Below, piece by piece: positions 42,414-52,022 of a stretch of DNA of 64,000 nt. Made by a program: the position numbers and the translations under genes. The notes beneath the pieces are model-generated. The model saw only the letters and a list, made by a program, of their open reading frames with translations, ran no database searches and was not told where the DNA came from. Position 1 is the first letter of the stretch, and the number at the start of each line of letters is the position of its first letter. Origin of the DNA: Leptospiraceae bacterium (GTDB lineage: Bacteria > Spirochaetota > Leptospiria > Leptospirales > Leptospiraceae); NCBI GenBank assembly GCA_947458405.1, contig CANGZW010000003.1:36113-100112 (forward strand). The letters run 5' to 3'.

Positions 42414-44933
42414 TTGGAAAATATATCCGTTTATCTCTCCGAGGGTGGTTCTTTTACCTGTCCGAATTGTAACAATAAATCAAAAGTTTCAAAGTTACCT
42501 ACCATTCCCGGAGTATATAAAATTACATGTTACAAATGTAAACACCAAGTAATACATAAGGTCGAAAATTCATCAGTTAACGAAAGTGAATCGTTCAAAG
42601 AAAAAAATCAAAATCCAAATTTGCAATCACCAACTCCTTCCAAAAATTTAAAAAAACAAAATACTGATATTTTTCCAAATATACCTGATTTACCCGAAGC
42701 AAAAAAGCCTTTTATCGAAATAAATAAAGTTAAAATTCCGGAACCCAATAAAGAGTCTAATTCAACTAAAAAAACAAAAGAATCAACAGATACAATATTT
42801 TATTATCTACCTCCCTTTTTTCAAAGTAAGTGGTTGTTTGCATTTTTATTTTTAATATTTTTTTTATTTGTATCACTTGGAATTCCTTTACTTGAAACCT
42901 ATAGGGAGACTGAGTCAAAATTAGATGATTTATTGCAGGAGTTAAATAAGAATAAACCTTCATTGATTTTAGATAGAGATGGTGAAAAAATCGCTGAGAT
43001 TTATCAAAAGAAAATTGGTAATACACGTCTTGCTGATTATCCTCCATTGATGAAAGAAATTATTTTAAATGTGGAAGATAGGGGGTTTTATGATCATGGA
43101 GGTATTGATTATATTGCATTGGTGAGAGCAGGAATAAAAAATACTTTAACCATGAAATACTCTCAGGGTGCGTCTACAATTACACAGCAATTGGCTAGAA
43201 TATTACTCAAGGATAGACGAAAAAGTATCTCGAGAAAATATCGTGAGGCAATGGTAGCCATAGCTTTGGAAGCCAGAATGGATAAGGATAAAATTTTGGA
43301 AGCCTATTTAAATCAAGTGTATCTCGGTCATGGGGCATTTGGTTTGGAAAATGCGGCACTTTATTATTTTGATAAAAAAGTGAAGGATTTAAAGGATCCA
43401 ATGGAAATGATCTTATTGGCTTCCTTGGCGTCTGCACCTCATAAATATTCTCCCTTTAAAAATAAGGACCTTGCAAAAAAAAGGGTAAGAAACATCACCA
43501 ATATGTTAATTTCTCGAAAGGTTATTTCAGATGAATTTGCTTCCAAAATCGAACCATTTTTTACAGGATTAAAAGAGCCTTCTTTTGCAACAGTATTCGG
43601 TGCAAGATATGATTCTGCACCTTATGTTACAGAGCATGTAAGACAAGTCCTTAAATCAATTGATCCTGATATAAATATATATGATGTTGGAGGGTATAAA
43701 GTTGAAACTACACTCTCTAAAAAAGCACAAGAAATAGTTCCGGAAGAAACTTCTGCTCATTTAACCGAATTAAAAGCCCTCAAAAAAATATCGAAGATAA
43801 AAGTAAAAGAAACAAATTCTAAGGTAGAAAATACTGATGAGGTTCAAACTGCAGTAATTGGATTGGATCCATTGACAGGTGCAATCATATTTATGCATGG
43901 AGGTGCCGCAGGTTTTCATACAGAAGATCAATTCAACCGAGCTGTACAGATGAGAAGGCAGACAGGAAGTGCAATTAAACCTGTATTATATTCTGCCGGG
44001 GTGGATACTGGTTCCATCTTTCCCTCAATGAAAATGTTGGATACTCCTCTCGTATTTAGAAATGCCAAAGGAAATATTGAATGGTCTCCTGATAACTTCG
44101 GGCAGGTTTACGAAGGAGAAATAAGTATCCGTGATGCACTTGCAAAATCTAAAAATACAATTGCAGTACAAATTGCTGATACACTGGGGTTAAATGTTTT
44201 AGAGAAATACTATTCTAATTATTTCTTTTTTGACCCGGATGAGAAGAGAAAGCGTTTTAGAAAGGATCTTTCTATTTCCCTTGGATCTCTCGAAATTTCA
44301 CCCTTGGAGATGGCTTCGGCTTTTTCCAATTTTGCCAATGATGGAATGATTCGTCGTCCTCACTTGGTTAAAAGTATATACAATGCTGATGGAAAAAAAA
44401 TTTACAGCTCTGATGACCGAGATGAATTCAATCTCAAAATGCCCAGAGATCGAAGGGTGATATCATCGGATAGTGCTGAAATTATGGTGAGTCTAATGCG
44501 GGGTAGTGCAAATGCAAGTGGAATACGTAGCACGGGGTACAAAGGAGATCTCGCAGGTAAGACAGGTACAACAAATGACCATATAGATGCTTGGTTTGTT
44601 GCTGTAAAACCAGGATTGTCAATGGCAATATGGATAGGTTATGATGATCCTTCCTATGGAATGGGAAAATTAGGAATGGGTGCTGAACTTGCCGCTCCTC
44701 TATGGGGAAAAATTGCGAAAAGTTTTCATGAAAAAAAAATAATCTCTGAGGAACATTTTAAATTCTCTAAGCATCCTGTAACATTGGTAACATGTAGGGC
44801 AAGTGGTTTACTAGCAACAACTGAATGTCCTGAGAAAAGGTCTGATCTTTTTTTAGAGGATAAAAAACCTGGTTATTGTAGATTTTCTCACGGTGTTGAA
44901 AATAAGGATATTATTAACAATATTATTCCATGA
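42414..44933 (+). CDS. Class A penicillin-binding protein with N-terminal zinc ribbon
   Basis: Bifunctional peptidoglycan synthase of 839 residues. A cytoplasmic zinc ribbon opens the protein (C16-x2-C19 and C39-x2-C42), then a basic, low-complexity linker and one membrane helix (about 140-160). The GT51 glycosyltransferase (about 205-370) has NVEDRGFYDHGG with E221 and QGASTITQQLAR. The transpeptidase has SxxK S519-A-I-K522, SxN S579-K-N581 and KTG K716-T-G718, so both activities look intact. TTG start with AGGA six bases upstream, eight bases after the crotonase stop. The zinc ribbon is an uncommon cytoplasmic addition that may bind a regulator. Four more genes overlap downstream. Confidence 0.93.
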   Translation: MENISVYLSEGGSFTCPNCNNKSKVSKLPTIPGVYKITCYKCKHQVIHKVENSSVNESESFKEKNQNPNLQSPTPSKNLKKQNTDIFPNIPDLPEAKKPFIEINKVKIPEPNKESNSTKKTKESTDTIFYYLPPFFQSKWLFAFLFLIFFLFVSLGIPLLETYRETESKLDDLLQELNKNKPSLILDRDGEKIAEIYQKKIGNTRLADYPPLMKEIILNVEDRGFYDHGGIDYIALVRAGIKNTLTMKYSQGASTITQQLARILLKDRRKSISRKYREAMVAIALEARMDKDKILEAYLNQVYLGHGAFGLENAALYYFDKKVKDLKDPMEMILLASLASAPHKYSPFKNKDLAKKRVRNITNMLISRKVISDEFASKIEPFFTGLKEPSFATVFGARYDSAPYVTEHVRQVLKSIDPDINIYDVGGYKVETTLSKKAQEIVPEETSAHLTELKALKKISKIKVKETNSKVENTDEVQTAVIGLDPLTGAIIFMHGGAAGFHTEDQFNRAVQMRRQTGSAIKPVLYSAGVDTGSIFPSMKMLDTPLVFRNAKGNIEWSPDNFGQVYEGEISIRDALAKSKNTIAVQIADTLGLNVLEKYYSNYFFFDPDEKRKRFRKDLSISLGSLEISPLEMASAFSNFANDGMIRRPHLVKSIYNADGKKIYSSDDRDEFNLKMPRDRRVISSDSAEIMVSLMRGSANASGIRSTGYKGDLAGKTGTTNDHIDAWFVAVKPGLSMAIWIGYDDPSYGMGKLGMGAELAAPLWGKIAKSFHEKKIISEEHFKFSKHPVTLVTCRASGLLATTECPEKRSDLFLEDKKPGYCRFSHGVENKDIINNIIP

Positions 44934-45901
44934 AATACAATAAATTATTTCAGCTATACTTTATATTTATATTCACAACTAATGTATATACAAAAGAAAA
45001 TTTATTTTTTTATGAAGAAGCCTTAAGAACTGAAAAAGTATCACCTTTATTCTCATTACAATTATATGAAACTTTTCTTAGACAGAATCCACCTAAAAAG
45101 TACTCTACTGCTGTAGTTTTTAGATTATTTGATATTTATTATAATTTAAATAAAACTGAAGAATTATTGATATTATCTGAAACATATACTCTTGATAAAT
45201 CTAGAGTATTGAGGTTAGAATTATTATACCAAAAAATATCAAAGATTATTGGTTTACCATCCGAAGAATTAAAAAAAATTATAAAATTAATTATAAATAA
45301 AGATACTGATTCAATAGAAGCATTAATAGAGATATGTAAAAATAAAAAAAATAATATATTACAAAATTATATATTTGCATTAAAATTTAAGATGAATGAT
45401 TTAGAATCAATTTCATATTTAATTAGACAGATTTCAGACACTAGTCCTATCATTTTAATAATTTTTAACATTAAGGAAAATAATCCTAATCTAAAAGAAA
45501 TAATCGAAGAATATGTGCCCATCTCATCGAATGACGAGTATAAAAAAGAGATTTTTTATTTATATGGATTGTACCTATCAAAAAACAGGAGATACAAAGA
45601 AGCGATTAGGTTTTATAAAATGTCAAATTCTTATAGTACAAACGTAAATAGTGAATATGTAACTAAATCGACTATGGAAATTGCAAAAAATTTATATATC
45701 AAGGGAAACCCTGATGAAGCCTGTAATCAATTATCAGGAAAAAAATTATTTATTCAGAATGAATCAGATGAGTTTTTGAAAATTTTTTGTGATGAGGGAA
45801 GATCATCAGAGCTAATAAAAATTCCGAATACATTAAAATTTCTCTCTAAAAGAGATAATGGAATAGTATTTAAGAGATTTCTGTATGATAAAAATATTTA
45901 A
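44930..45901 (+). CDS. Secreted helical-repeat protein of unknown function
   Basis: 323 residues with a signal peptide (KYNKLFQLYFIFIFTTNVYT). The mature part is helical and has TPR-like spacing (LFDIYYNLNKTEELL, YLYGLYLSKNRRYKEAI), suggesting a solenoid that binds other proteins. The ATG overlaps the stop of the class A PBP gene by four bases (ATGA), so production is coupled to it. A peptidoglycan-synthesis partner or scaffold is plausible but not shown. Very AT-rich with strong Lys/Ile/Asn bias. Confidence 0.78.
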   Translation: MKYNKLFQLYFIFIFTTNVYTKENLFFYEEALRTEKVSPLFSLQLYETFLRQNPPKKYSTAVVFRLFDIYYNLNKTEELLILSETYTLDKSRVLRLELLYQKISKIIGLPSEELKKIIKLIINKDTDSIEALIEICKNKKNNILQNYIFALKFKMNDLESISYLIRQISDTSPIILIIFNIKENNPNLKEIIEEYVPISSNDEYKKEIFYLYGLYLSKNRRYKEAIRFYKMSNSYSTNVNSEYVTKSTMEIAKNLYIKGNPDEACNQLSGKKLFIQNESDEFLKIFCDEGRSSELIKIPNTLKFLSKRDNGIVFKRFLYDKNI

Positions 45902-46346
45902 ATATTATAATAATCAAATATACTTTATTATACTAGTTATTATAATTTCAACTCATATATATTCAGATTCTATCTTTACTTTATCCTCTTTAGAATCAGT
46001 TATTTATTTAAAAAATAATAGTACAATTTGTAGAATAAAACAAAAAGATATTTTAAGTGATAAAAAAATATTAAAAAAAGAATGTGAAGTAATACAAAGT
46101 AATCTATTTAGAGCAGAGGATATATTTAGAAAAAATAATCCTGATTTAAAAGAAATTATTTATGCTTTTTATTCGGAAAAGGGAGATAGGGAATATCCAG
46201 TGATCAATAACGAAAAAAGTGAGTACAAAATAAATTCAATTATTTTTAATAAAAAAGAGAATAAGCATAAATTAGAATTAATTGATAAATTTGGTAAATA
46301 TTATTATTTGGAAAAAAAAATCGAACTACTCAAAATTAAAGAATGA
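45885..46346 (+). CDS. Small exported protein of unknown function
   Basis: 153 residues. An N-terminal hydrophobic segment (NQIYFIILVIIISTHIYSDS) looks like an uncleaved anchor or signal peptide, and the rest is a Lys-rich beta/alpha domain with two cysteines. No family recognised. Overlaps the preceding gene by 17 bp and the following one by four, so it belongs firmly to this operon. Its function is unknown, and the operon context points to the cell envelope. Confidence 0.68.
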   Translation: MIKIFKYYNNQIYFIILVIIISTHIYSDSIFTLSSLESVIYLKNNSTICRIKQKDILSDKKILKKECEVIQSNLFRAEDIFRKNNPDLKEIIYAFYSEKGDREYPVINNEKSEYKINSIIFNKKENKHKLELIDKFGKYYYLEKKIELLKIKE

Positions 46347-47191
46347 AAATTGAATTACAAAAAATTATATTTATAATAATTATAGTTATATTTTTGTTGG
46401 TAATTTGGGATACACAAGTAATATTTTATTGGAAAACACTTTCTGTATTACTTCATGAGTCATTCCATGCTCTCATTGGATTTATATTTGGTGGAAATGA
46501 TATTTCCATTTCATTGAGTTCAAAAGAATCAGGTATTACGTATATTAATAATTTATCTAATTATTCAATTCCATTTGTAGTATCAGCTGGTTATATTGGA
46601 ACAATTCTTGTTGGTGGATATTTATTAAGAGTGGGATTTCAATTTTTTCGAGCTCAAGTTTATGCTTTTATAGCTGGAAACTGGATTTTAATTACTGGAA
46701 TTTTTTTATTAGAACCCGATAATTTTTTCTTAAAATATTCGTTAGCCCTAGGTCTTATTTTTATTATAATTTCAATGTTCAGTAATTTATATTCCGCATT
46801 ATTACTGATTTTTTTATCTATTACTCTATTAACCTATGGTATTTATGATTTTAGTGATATTTTATTCAAACCAGAAAAGACTGATGCGGGTATTTTAGCA
46901 AAATGGTTATTGGAAAAAGGCATTCTATCTGGAAATATGAAAAATATATCTTTAAATATAGGTATCACATGGTATATTTTTAATATTTTTATAATTATGT
47001 ACTTTATGAAATTTTTATTCTTTGGAGATAAAACAGGAGATTTCAGAATTGATAGAATGATAGAGTTGGTAAATAATGGAAATGTTCCTAAGGATGTAGC
47101 CAATTGGTTTTTAGAAAAGGGAAAAGATTTAGATGGAAATCCCATTCCTTTAGAAAAAATAGATTTAATGAAAAGAGATAAACATGAGTAA
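46343..47191 (+). CDS. M50B-like membrane metalloprotease homologue
   Basis: 282 residues with about six membrane helices. The zinc motif H38-E-S-F-H42 ([16 protein letters not shown]) is followed by a beta-hairpin-like strand and [10 protein letters not shown], the layout of the M50B peptidase-like group. A second possible ligand is the acid in LLEPDN. The C-terminal 45 residues are cytoplasmic. ATGA overlap with the previous gene and eight-base overlap with the UXS gene. It might process an operon product or a membrane-bound regulator; no substrate is apparent. Confidence 0.8.
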   Translation: MKIELQKIIFIIIIVIFLLVIWDTQVIFYWKTLSVLLHESFHALIGFIFGGNDISISLSSKESGITYINNLSNYSIPFVVSAGYIGTILVGGYLLRVGFQFFRAQVYAFIAGNWILITGIFLLEPDNFFLKYSLALGLIFIIISMFSNLYSALLLIFLSITLLTYGIYDFSDILFKPEKTDAGILAKWLLEKGILSGNMKNISLNIGITWYIFNIFIIMYFMKFLFFGDKTGDFRIDRMIELVNNGNVPKDVANWFLEKGKDLDGNPIPLEKIDLMKRDKHE

Positions 47192-48137
47192 AAAGAGAGT
47201 ATTGATTACTGGTGGCGCGGGTTTTATTGGCTCACATATCGCAGAAATTTTAGTCAATGAAGGCAATGAAGTTATAATTCTTGATAATTTTTTTACAGGC
47301 AGTAAAGCCAATGTATCTCATTTAATGGATTTTAAAAATTTAGAACTAATAAGGCATGATATTATTGAAGAGATATTACTCGAGGTAGATCAAATATATA
47401 ATTTGGCCTGTCCTGCATCCCCTGTGCATTATCAAAATAATCCAATAAAAACTATTAAAACTAACGTACTAGGAACTCTTAATATGCTTGGTATGGCAAA
47501 AAGAGTCAATGCTAGAATTTTACAGGCTTCCACAAGTGAAGTATACGGTAATCCACTTGAGCATCCACAAAAAGAAACTTATTGGGGGAATGTAAATACA
47601 ATTGGTATTCGCTCCTGTTATGATGAGGGGAAGAGAATTTCTGAAACCCTATGTTTTGATTATCATAGATATAATAATGTAGATATAAGAGTTATTCGTA
47701 TTTTTAATACATACGGTCCGAGAATGCATGTTGAAGATGGTAGAGTTGTAAGTAATTTTATTGTTCAGGCATTACAAAATAAAAATATCACTATTTTTGG
47801 GGATGGTTCACAGACGAGATCTTTTTGTTATGTAGATGATTTGGTCAGGGGTATAATGAAGATGATGAATCAGGATAATTTTATTGGTCCAGTAAATTTA
47901 GGAAATGATGGAGAGTTTACAGTTAAGGAATTGGCAGAAATGGTGATTAGTCTTACAAACACCAAATCAAAAATAGAATATAAACCTTTACCCTCTGATG
48001 ATCCAACTCGAAGAAGACCTGATCTTAGTCTTGCAAGTGAAAAATTAAATTATACTGCAAATATTTCTTTAAAAGAAGGCTTACTTAAGACAATAAACTA
48101 TTTTGATACATTTCTTAAAAATGAGAAAATAATTTAG
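47184..48137 (+). CDS. UDP-glucuronate decarboxylase (UDP-xylose synthase)
   Basis: Extended short-chain dehydrogenase of 317 residues that converts UDP-glucuronate to UDP-xylose with bound NAD. Rossmann GGAGFIG (10-16), [10 protein letters not shown] (75-84), catalytic STSEVYG with E119, Y146-x3-K150 in SCYDEGK, and [16 protein letters not shown] are the UXS signature. UDP-xylose supplies surface polysaccharide. Last gene of the PBP-led operon, overlapping the M50B-like gene by eight bases. No UDP-glucose dehydrogenase is in the window. Confidence 0.93.
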   Translation: MSKKRVLITGGAGFIGSHIAEILVNEGNEVIILDNFFTGSKANVSHLMDFKNLELIRHDIIEEILLEVDQIYNLACPASPVHYQNNPIKTIKTNVLGTLNMLGMAKRVNARILQASTSEVYGNPLEHPQKETYWGNVNTIGIRSCYDEGKRISETLCFDYHRYNNVDIRVIRIFNTYGPRMHVEDGRVVSNFIVQALQNKNITIFGDGSQTRSFCYVDDLVRGIMKMMNQDNFIGPVNLGNDGEFTVKELAEMVISLTNTKSKIEYKPLPSDDPTRRRPDLSLASEKLNYTANISLKEGLLKTINYFDTFLKNEKII

Positions 48138-48301
48138 TTTTTAATCCCTATTTGAGAGTTGATTTATTTTATTACTTATTAACTCTATATAAATTGTTTA
48201 AATATAAGATGAGTTAATTCAATAAATTGAGAAAAACACTTTTTTAAAAAAATAGATTCACAGTTTAAACTTACTCAGTAAATAATCAAAATAATTTTCT
48301 A

Positions 48302-49171
48302 TTAATTCATTTTTACACAAGTTGAGTTAATTATTTTAGCAATTTTATAATAGGATTCTTTTTTTATATCTTCGGCTCTTTCCTGTCCGGTGAGATTATC
48401 AATTTGTAATACGGCTTCGATAATTTCATTTCTATTGAATTTATTAAGAAATGGAGAATCTTTAATATTTTTTTGAATAGTTTTTCTTTTCCCCCAAAAA
48501 AAAGATCTAAGGATAATTTGTAATACTTCAATTTCTGGATCTGAAAGAATTCTATCTATATGTTTTTCGTAAAAAATTAGAGAGGATTCAGCCTTAGGGG
48601 ACGGGTAAAAACATGAAGAGCTCACATTTTTAATATGTTTCCATGTTCCAAAAATGGATAGAAATATACTTATGGAAGAATTTTCTCTTGTAATCCTATT
48701 TATGAATTCCTTTTGAAGCATAAAAATACCTGCTTTTAAATTAGGACACTGTAATACTAATGAAGTTAAAATATCTGTACTGATGTAATACGGTAAATTC
48801 CCAAAACAAAAGAAAGATTCATTATCTAATATATTCAAATTTTTCAAAACATCCCCTTCAATTAGAATAAAAGGGGCAATATTATAATCATGATCCTTTA
48901 AGTTATCAATTAATATAGGATCAATTTCAAATAAATATACAGTTTTATTAAATTCTATTAATCGATGTGTAATAGCTCCCAAACCTGGACCAATCTCTGC
49001 AATAGAGGTAATTTCACTGAGTAAGTTCTCTGGCAGTGATTGTACTATTATTTCGACTATATTTTTATCTATTAAAAAGTTTTGCCCCCATTTCTTTAGT
49101 GGGGCTCCTTTTTTTTCACTTAAAAAATGATTAATATTTCCTTTATTAAAATAGCTAAAAGATTCTTTCAT
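48302..49171 (-). CDS. rsmA: 16S rRNA dimethyladenosine transferase RsmA (KsgA)
   Basis: S-adenosylmethionine-dependent enzyme that dimethylates A1518 and A1519 of 16S rRNA during 30S maturation. KKWGQNFLID (27-36), SAM-binding AEIGPGLGA (58-66), acidic E82 in LFEID and the catalytic N125-L-P-Y128 are visible. The track begins at 49198, but ATG 49171 overlaps the ComEC stop as ATGA and gives the family's normal N-terminus (289 aa). Translationally coupled to comEC. Confidence 0.95.
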   Translation of the reverse strand: MKESFSYFNKGNINHFLSEKKGAPLKKWGQNFLIDKNIVEIIVQSLPENLLSEITSIAEIGPGLGAITHRLIEFNKTVYLFEIDPILIDNLKDHDYNIAPFILIEGDVLKNLNILDNESFFCFGNLPYYISTDILTSLVLQCPNLKAGIFMLQKEFINRITRENSSISIFLSIFGTWKHIKNVSSSCFYPSPKAESSLIFYEKHIDRILSDPEIEVLQIILRSFFWGKRKTIQKNIKDSPFLNKFNRNEIIEAVLQIDNLTGQERAEDIKKESYYKIAKIINSTCVKMN

Positions 49172-51321
49172 AATTCTGTATAAGAATAAAACTTCCATCT
49201 ATCACTTATTCCTAATAGCATTTTATTGTCATTCCATTCTTTGGGTGTATCTAAGGACTTAAAAGGAAACAATAGGTAAATAGAACCTTCTCCACTTTGT
49301 GAACTATTTTTCAGACCAGTTAATGATTCTAAATGGGGTGCAAAGAAAATTATCTTTCTATCTTTAAAAAATCTAGGCATAAAATCATTGGATTTAATAA
49401 TTTCGGGAAAGGATTTAAGAATATTTGATACCATAACTGAATCCTCTTTTTTATTATAAAAAGATTTATGAAAAATAATTTTATAATGAAAATTATTATT
49501 TAGAGCAAACGAAAGACATGTTAAATTTGAAATATGAATCTCATTTAAGTTTTTGATAATATCACTTTTTTCTAATTTTACTAAATATTTATAAATATAT
49601 TTACAATCTCCTTCTATAAATAAATTCTTATTTTCTTCTATTACAAATATATTATAATTAACATAAAGTATAGATTTTAATTGAGATTTATCAATCACAT
49701 TAGCTTTATATCCAATATAAGAAAATATAATTAAATAGAGTATTATACTAATAGGAATTACAAAGGAAATTAATAATTCTCTCATATAGTTTAAAATGGT
49801 AATGATTTTAAATTTTATTGGGGAATAGAGATAATAAATATCACTTTTAAATTTAGATTTAAAAATATTTTCAGGTTTATAGGAATAATTTATAATTAAA
49901 ATTAATAATATAAATATAGAATATAAAATAATCATATTATATTCTATATTTTGATACTTTTTAAAAAATCCAAATTTTTCTGATAAACTGACTGTTAAAA
50001 GAATAATTGTTCTTAAAAATAGATCGCATAAAACCCAAAATGGATTCGAAATAAGCTCAATTCCTAACTGATGAATAAATAAGCAAAAATAGAGTATTGG
50101 TAATGCAAATCCTGCTAAGGGCACTATAATTATATTTAATAATAATGATCCATAACTAAAGGATTTAAAAAAATATATTAAAAAAGGAAATGTTCCTATG
50201 CTAGCAGATAGTGAAATTGTAACATTTTGTGATAAAAAATTTTTATGATTATTAAATAAAATTTTATCCAAAATATGTTTAAAATAGATGATTCCAATGG
50301 TTGCCCCAAAAGAGAGTAAAAACCCAATAGATAAAAATGAATTTCTTTGAAATACATATACAAAAGTGAAACAGATAATTATCATATTTATTGGTTTTGA
50401 TTTTCTAAAAAAAACCTTAGAAACCAACCAAAAGCAGGCAAAAAAATAAGCCCTAAAGAGAGAAACAGGAAAGTTCAATAGATACAAATAAATAAATCCA
50501 ATCAAGACAGGAATTATTTTTGAATAGAAGTAATTCAATTTAATTATTTTATTACATATAAAGTATAAAACTCCAATTATGATTCCCATATGAAGTCCCG
50601 AAGCTGCAAATAAATGTATGACACCTCCTTCTAGGGATGAATTTTTTAATTCTGAATTTAAATAACTAATATCTCCAAAAATTATTCCCATTGCAATTTC
50701 ACGGGATGTTTTTTCTAGACCTCCTTCTAGGAGTGAATCTTCTACTCTATTTTTAATGATCTGGGATATATTTTTTTCTTCATGAATCAACTCGCACTCT
50801 TTCATTTTTATATAAATGAAATTATAATTTTTTAAAAATTCATAATATGAATTTTCAGAATTTATTTTTGTGAGGATAAGTTTATTATTTGGGCAGTTAT
50901 AGGTTTGATCAGAAGTTATAATGTCCTGAAAATATAAAACGGCTCTATAGTTTTCTAAACCATTCTTGATTCCTACTTCTATAAAATCTTTTTTTATTCT
51001 ACGGTTAGACTTAATTTCTATTTGAATGTTATTTCTTAAGAGATTGGTAAATATAGTTTCATCGAGTACTTTAAAATTTCTGAATGATAAATACATACAA
51101 GTTATGAACAGATGCGTAAAAAATAAGCATATACCAATAATTATAGAGAAATTTTTAAATTTAGTGATTATGATAAATATTGAACAGATTAAAAAAATAA
51201 ATATGAGTAAGTAATTTCTCTGAATAATCTCTGAATCAATTAGACTTCGAAGTAATAAAAAAATAAGACAAGCAATAGAAAATTCAGAAAGGGATAATTT
51301 GTTAAAAATAAATGACTTCAT
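49168..51321 (-). CDS. comEC: ComEC/Rec2-like DNA-uptake channel with degenerate C-terminal domain
   Basis: 717 residues with many membrane helices. The competence core (GGVIHLFAASGLHMG near 227-241, then PVSLFRAYFFACFWL, FLLSFGATIGIIYFKH) identifies ComEC. The ATP-independent channel passes single-stranded DNA into the cell. The C-terminal region after about residue 540 is about 180 residues long and shows a beta-lactamase-like strand pattern, but the HxHxDH metal-binding motif usual in ComEC is missing. Other competence genes are not adjacent, though a ComFB-like gene is 5 kb away. Overlaps rsmA by four bases. Confidence 0.87.
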   Translation of the reverse strand: MKSFIFNKLSLSEFSIACLIFLLLRSLIDSEIIQRNYLLIFIFLICSIFIIITKFKNFSIIIGICLFFTHLFITCMYLSFRNFKVLDETIFTNLLRNNIQIEIKSNRRIKKDFIEVGIKNGLENYRAVLYFQDIITSDQTYNCPNNKLILTKINSENSYYEFLKNYNFIYIKMKECELIHEEKNISQIIKNRVEDSLLEGGLEKTSREIAMGIIFGDISYLNSELKNSSLEGGVIHLFAASGLHMGIIIGVLYFICNKIIKLNYFYSKIIPVLIGFIYLYLLNFPVSLFRAYFFACFWLVSKVFFRKSKPINMIIICFTFVYVFQRNSFLSIGFLLSFGATIGIIYFKHILDKILFNNHKNFLSQNVTISLSASIGTFPFLIYFFKSFSYGSLLLNIIIVPLAGFALPILYFCLFIHQLGIELISNPFWVLCDLFLRTIILLTVSLSEKFGFFKKYQNIEYNMIILYSIFILLILIINYSYKPENIFKSKFKSDIYYLYSPIKFKIITILNYMRELLISFVIPISIILYLIIFSYIGYKANVIDKSQLKSILYVNYNIFVIEENKNLFIEGDCKYIYKYLVKLEKSDIIKNLNEIHISNLTCLSFALNNNFHYKIIFHKSFYNKKEDSVMVSNILKSFPEIIKSNDFMPRFFKDRKIIFFAPHLESLTGLKNSSQSGEGSIYLLFPFKSLDTPKEWNDNKMLLGISDRWKFYSYTEL

Positions 51322-51776
51322 ACATATATATTTCCCAAAAAAGAATAAACAGTTTGATTTTTTTTATTTTTTTTTTACACCTAAATCTATCAAAATCTCC
51401 CAAAAATGAAATTTTATAAATATTTATTAAATTAGTTTTAGCTATTCTAACATTACTAAATTCTATTAATAGATAATTAGAATATTCTAATGTAATTTTC
51501 AAGATTGATTCTGCTTACTTATTTCTTATTAATATTTTTATTTAACTTATGGCTTGTGTAAGGTGAATTTTATTTTTATTTTTACAAAAATGAAAATAAA
51601 AAAACGTTCCACATTGAATTGAAAAAAATAAAAAAATATGGCTTATATCGATTTTTATCAGTTCATACTTGAGAATATTTTTTTTGACCTGTAAGCTATT
51701 ATTATTTATAGAGTATTCAATCTGGTTTTAAAAATTATTGAAATACATAGTTTAGACCTCCGGGGTTATTTACACT
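51322..51776. other. Divergent intergenic region (455 bp)
   Basis: The longest spacer in the window, separating comEC (minus) from a small zinc-ribbon gene (plus). It is nearly all A and T with long T-tracts at 51357-51376. A near-perfect AT-only inverted repeat lies at 51568-51601 (listed separately). Short ORFs here have no credible start. It should hold promoters for both strands. Confidence 0.6.
51568..51601. repeat. AT-only inverted repeat
   Basis: TTTTATTTTTATTTTT (51568-51583) and AAAAATGAAAATAAAA (51586-51601) pair at 15 of 16 positions with almost no spacer. It is low in sequence complexity, so coincidence in such AT-rich DNA is possible. It could also act as a weak terminator or a cruciform. 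Confidence 0.4.
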
Positions 51777-52007
51777 TTGTCAAAAAGAGATAATAGGGAA
51801 AAAGGAACGATGAGATTTTTGGAAGACGACAACACATTTATTCAATTTCAATCAATCGAGGCTCTTATCAATAAGCCAAGTAACAAGCTAACTTGTGTAG
51901 CATGTAAAAAAGAATGCGAAAAACTGTATCAGCAGAATATGTGTAAGAATTGTTTGACTATCACCTTTAAAAGATTAGTAAAAGTAATTGACTCTGTGAG
52001 GAATTAA
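51777..52007 (+). CDS. Small zinc-ribbon protein
   Basis: 76 residues from TTG 51777, or 65 from ATG 51810 (preceded by AAAGGA at short spacing); the choice is not certain. Two CxxC pairs (LTCVACKKECEKL and NMCKNCLT) form a zinc ribbon, and the C-terminal helix is basic. No recognised family. Placed 15 bp before leuS on the same strand and probably cotranscribed with it. Role unknown, perhaps RNA or protein binding. Confidence 0.7.
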   Translation: MSKRDNREKGTMRFLEDDNTFIQFQSIEALINKPSNKLTCVACKKECEKLYQQNMCKNCLTITFKRLVKVIDSVRN

Positions 52008-52022
52008 ATAGAGTTATTCTCT

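Noticed and set aside
51302-51502. Minus-strand ORF upstream of comEC
   Set aside because: Low-complexity Lys/Ile sequence overlapping the comEC start, with no ribosome binding site; treated as spacer.
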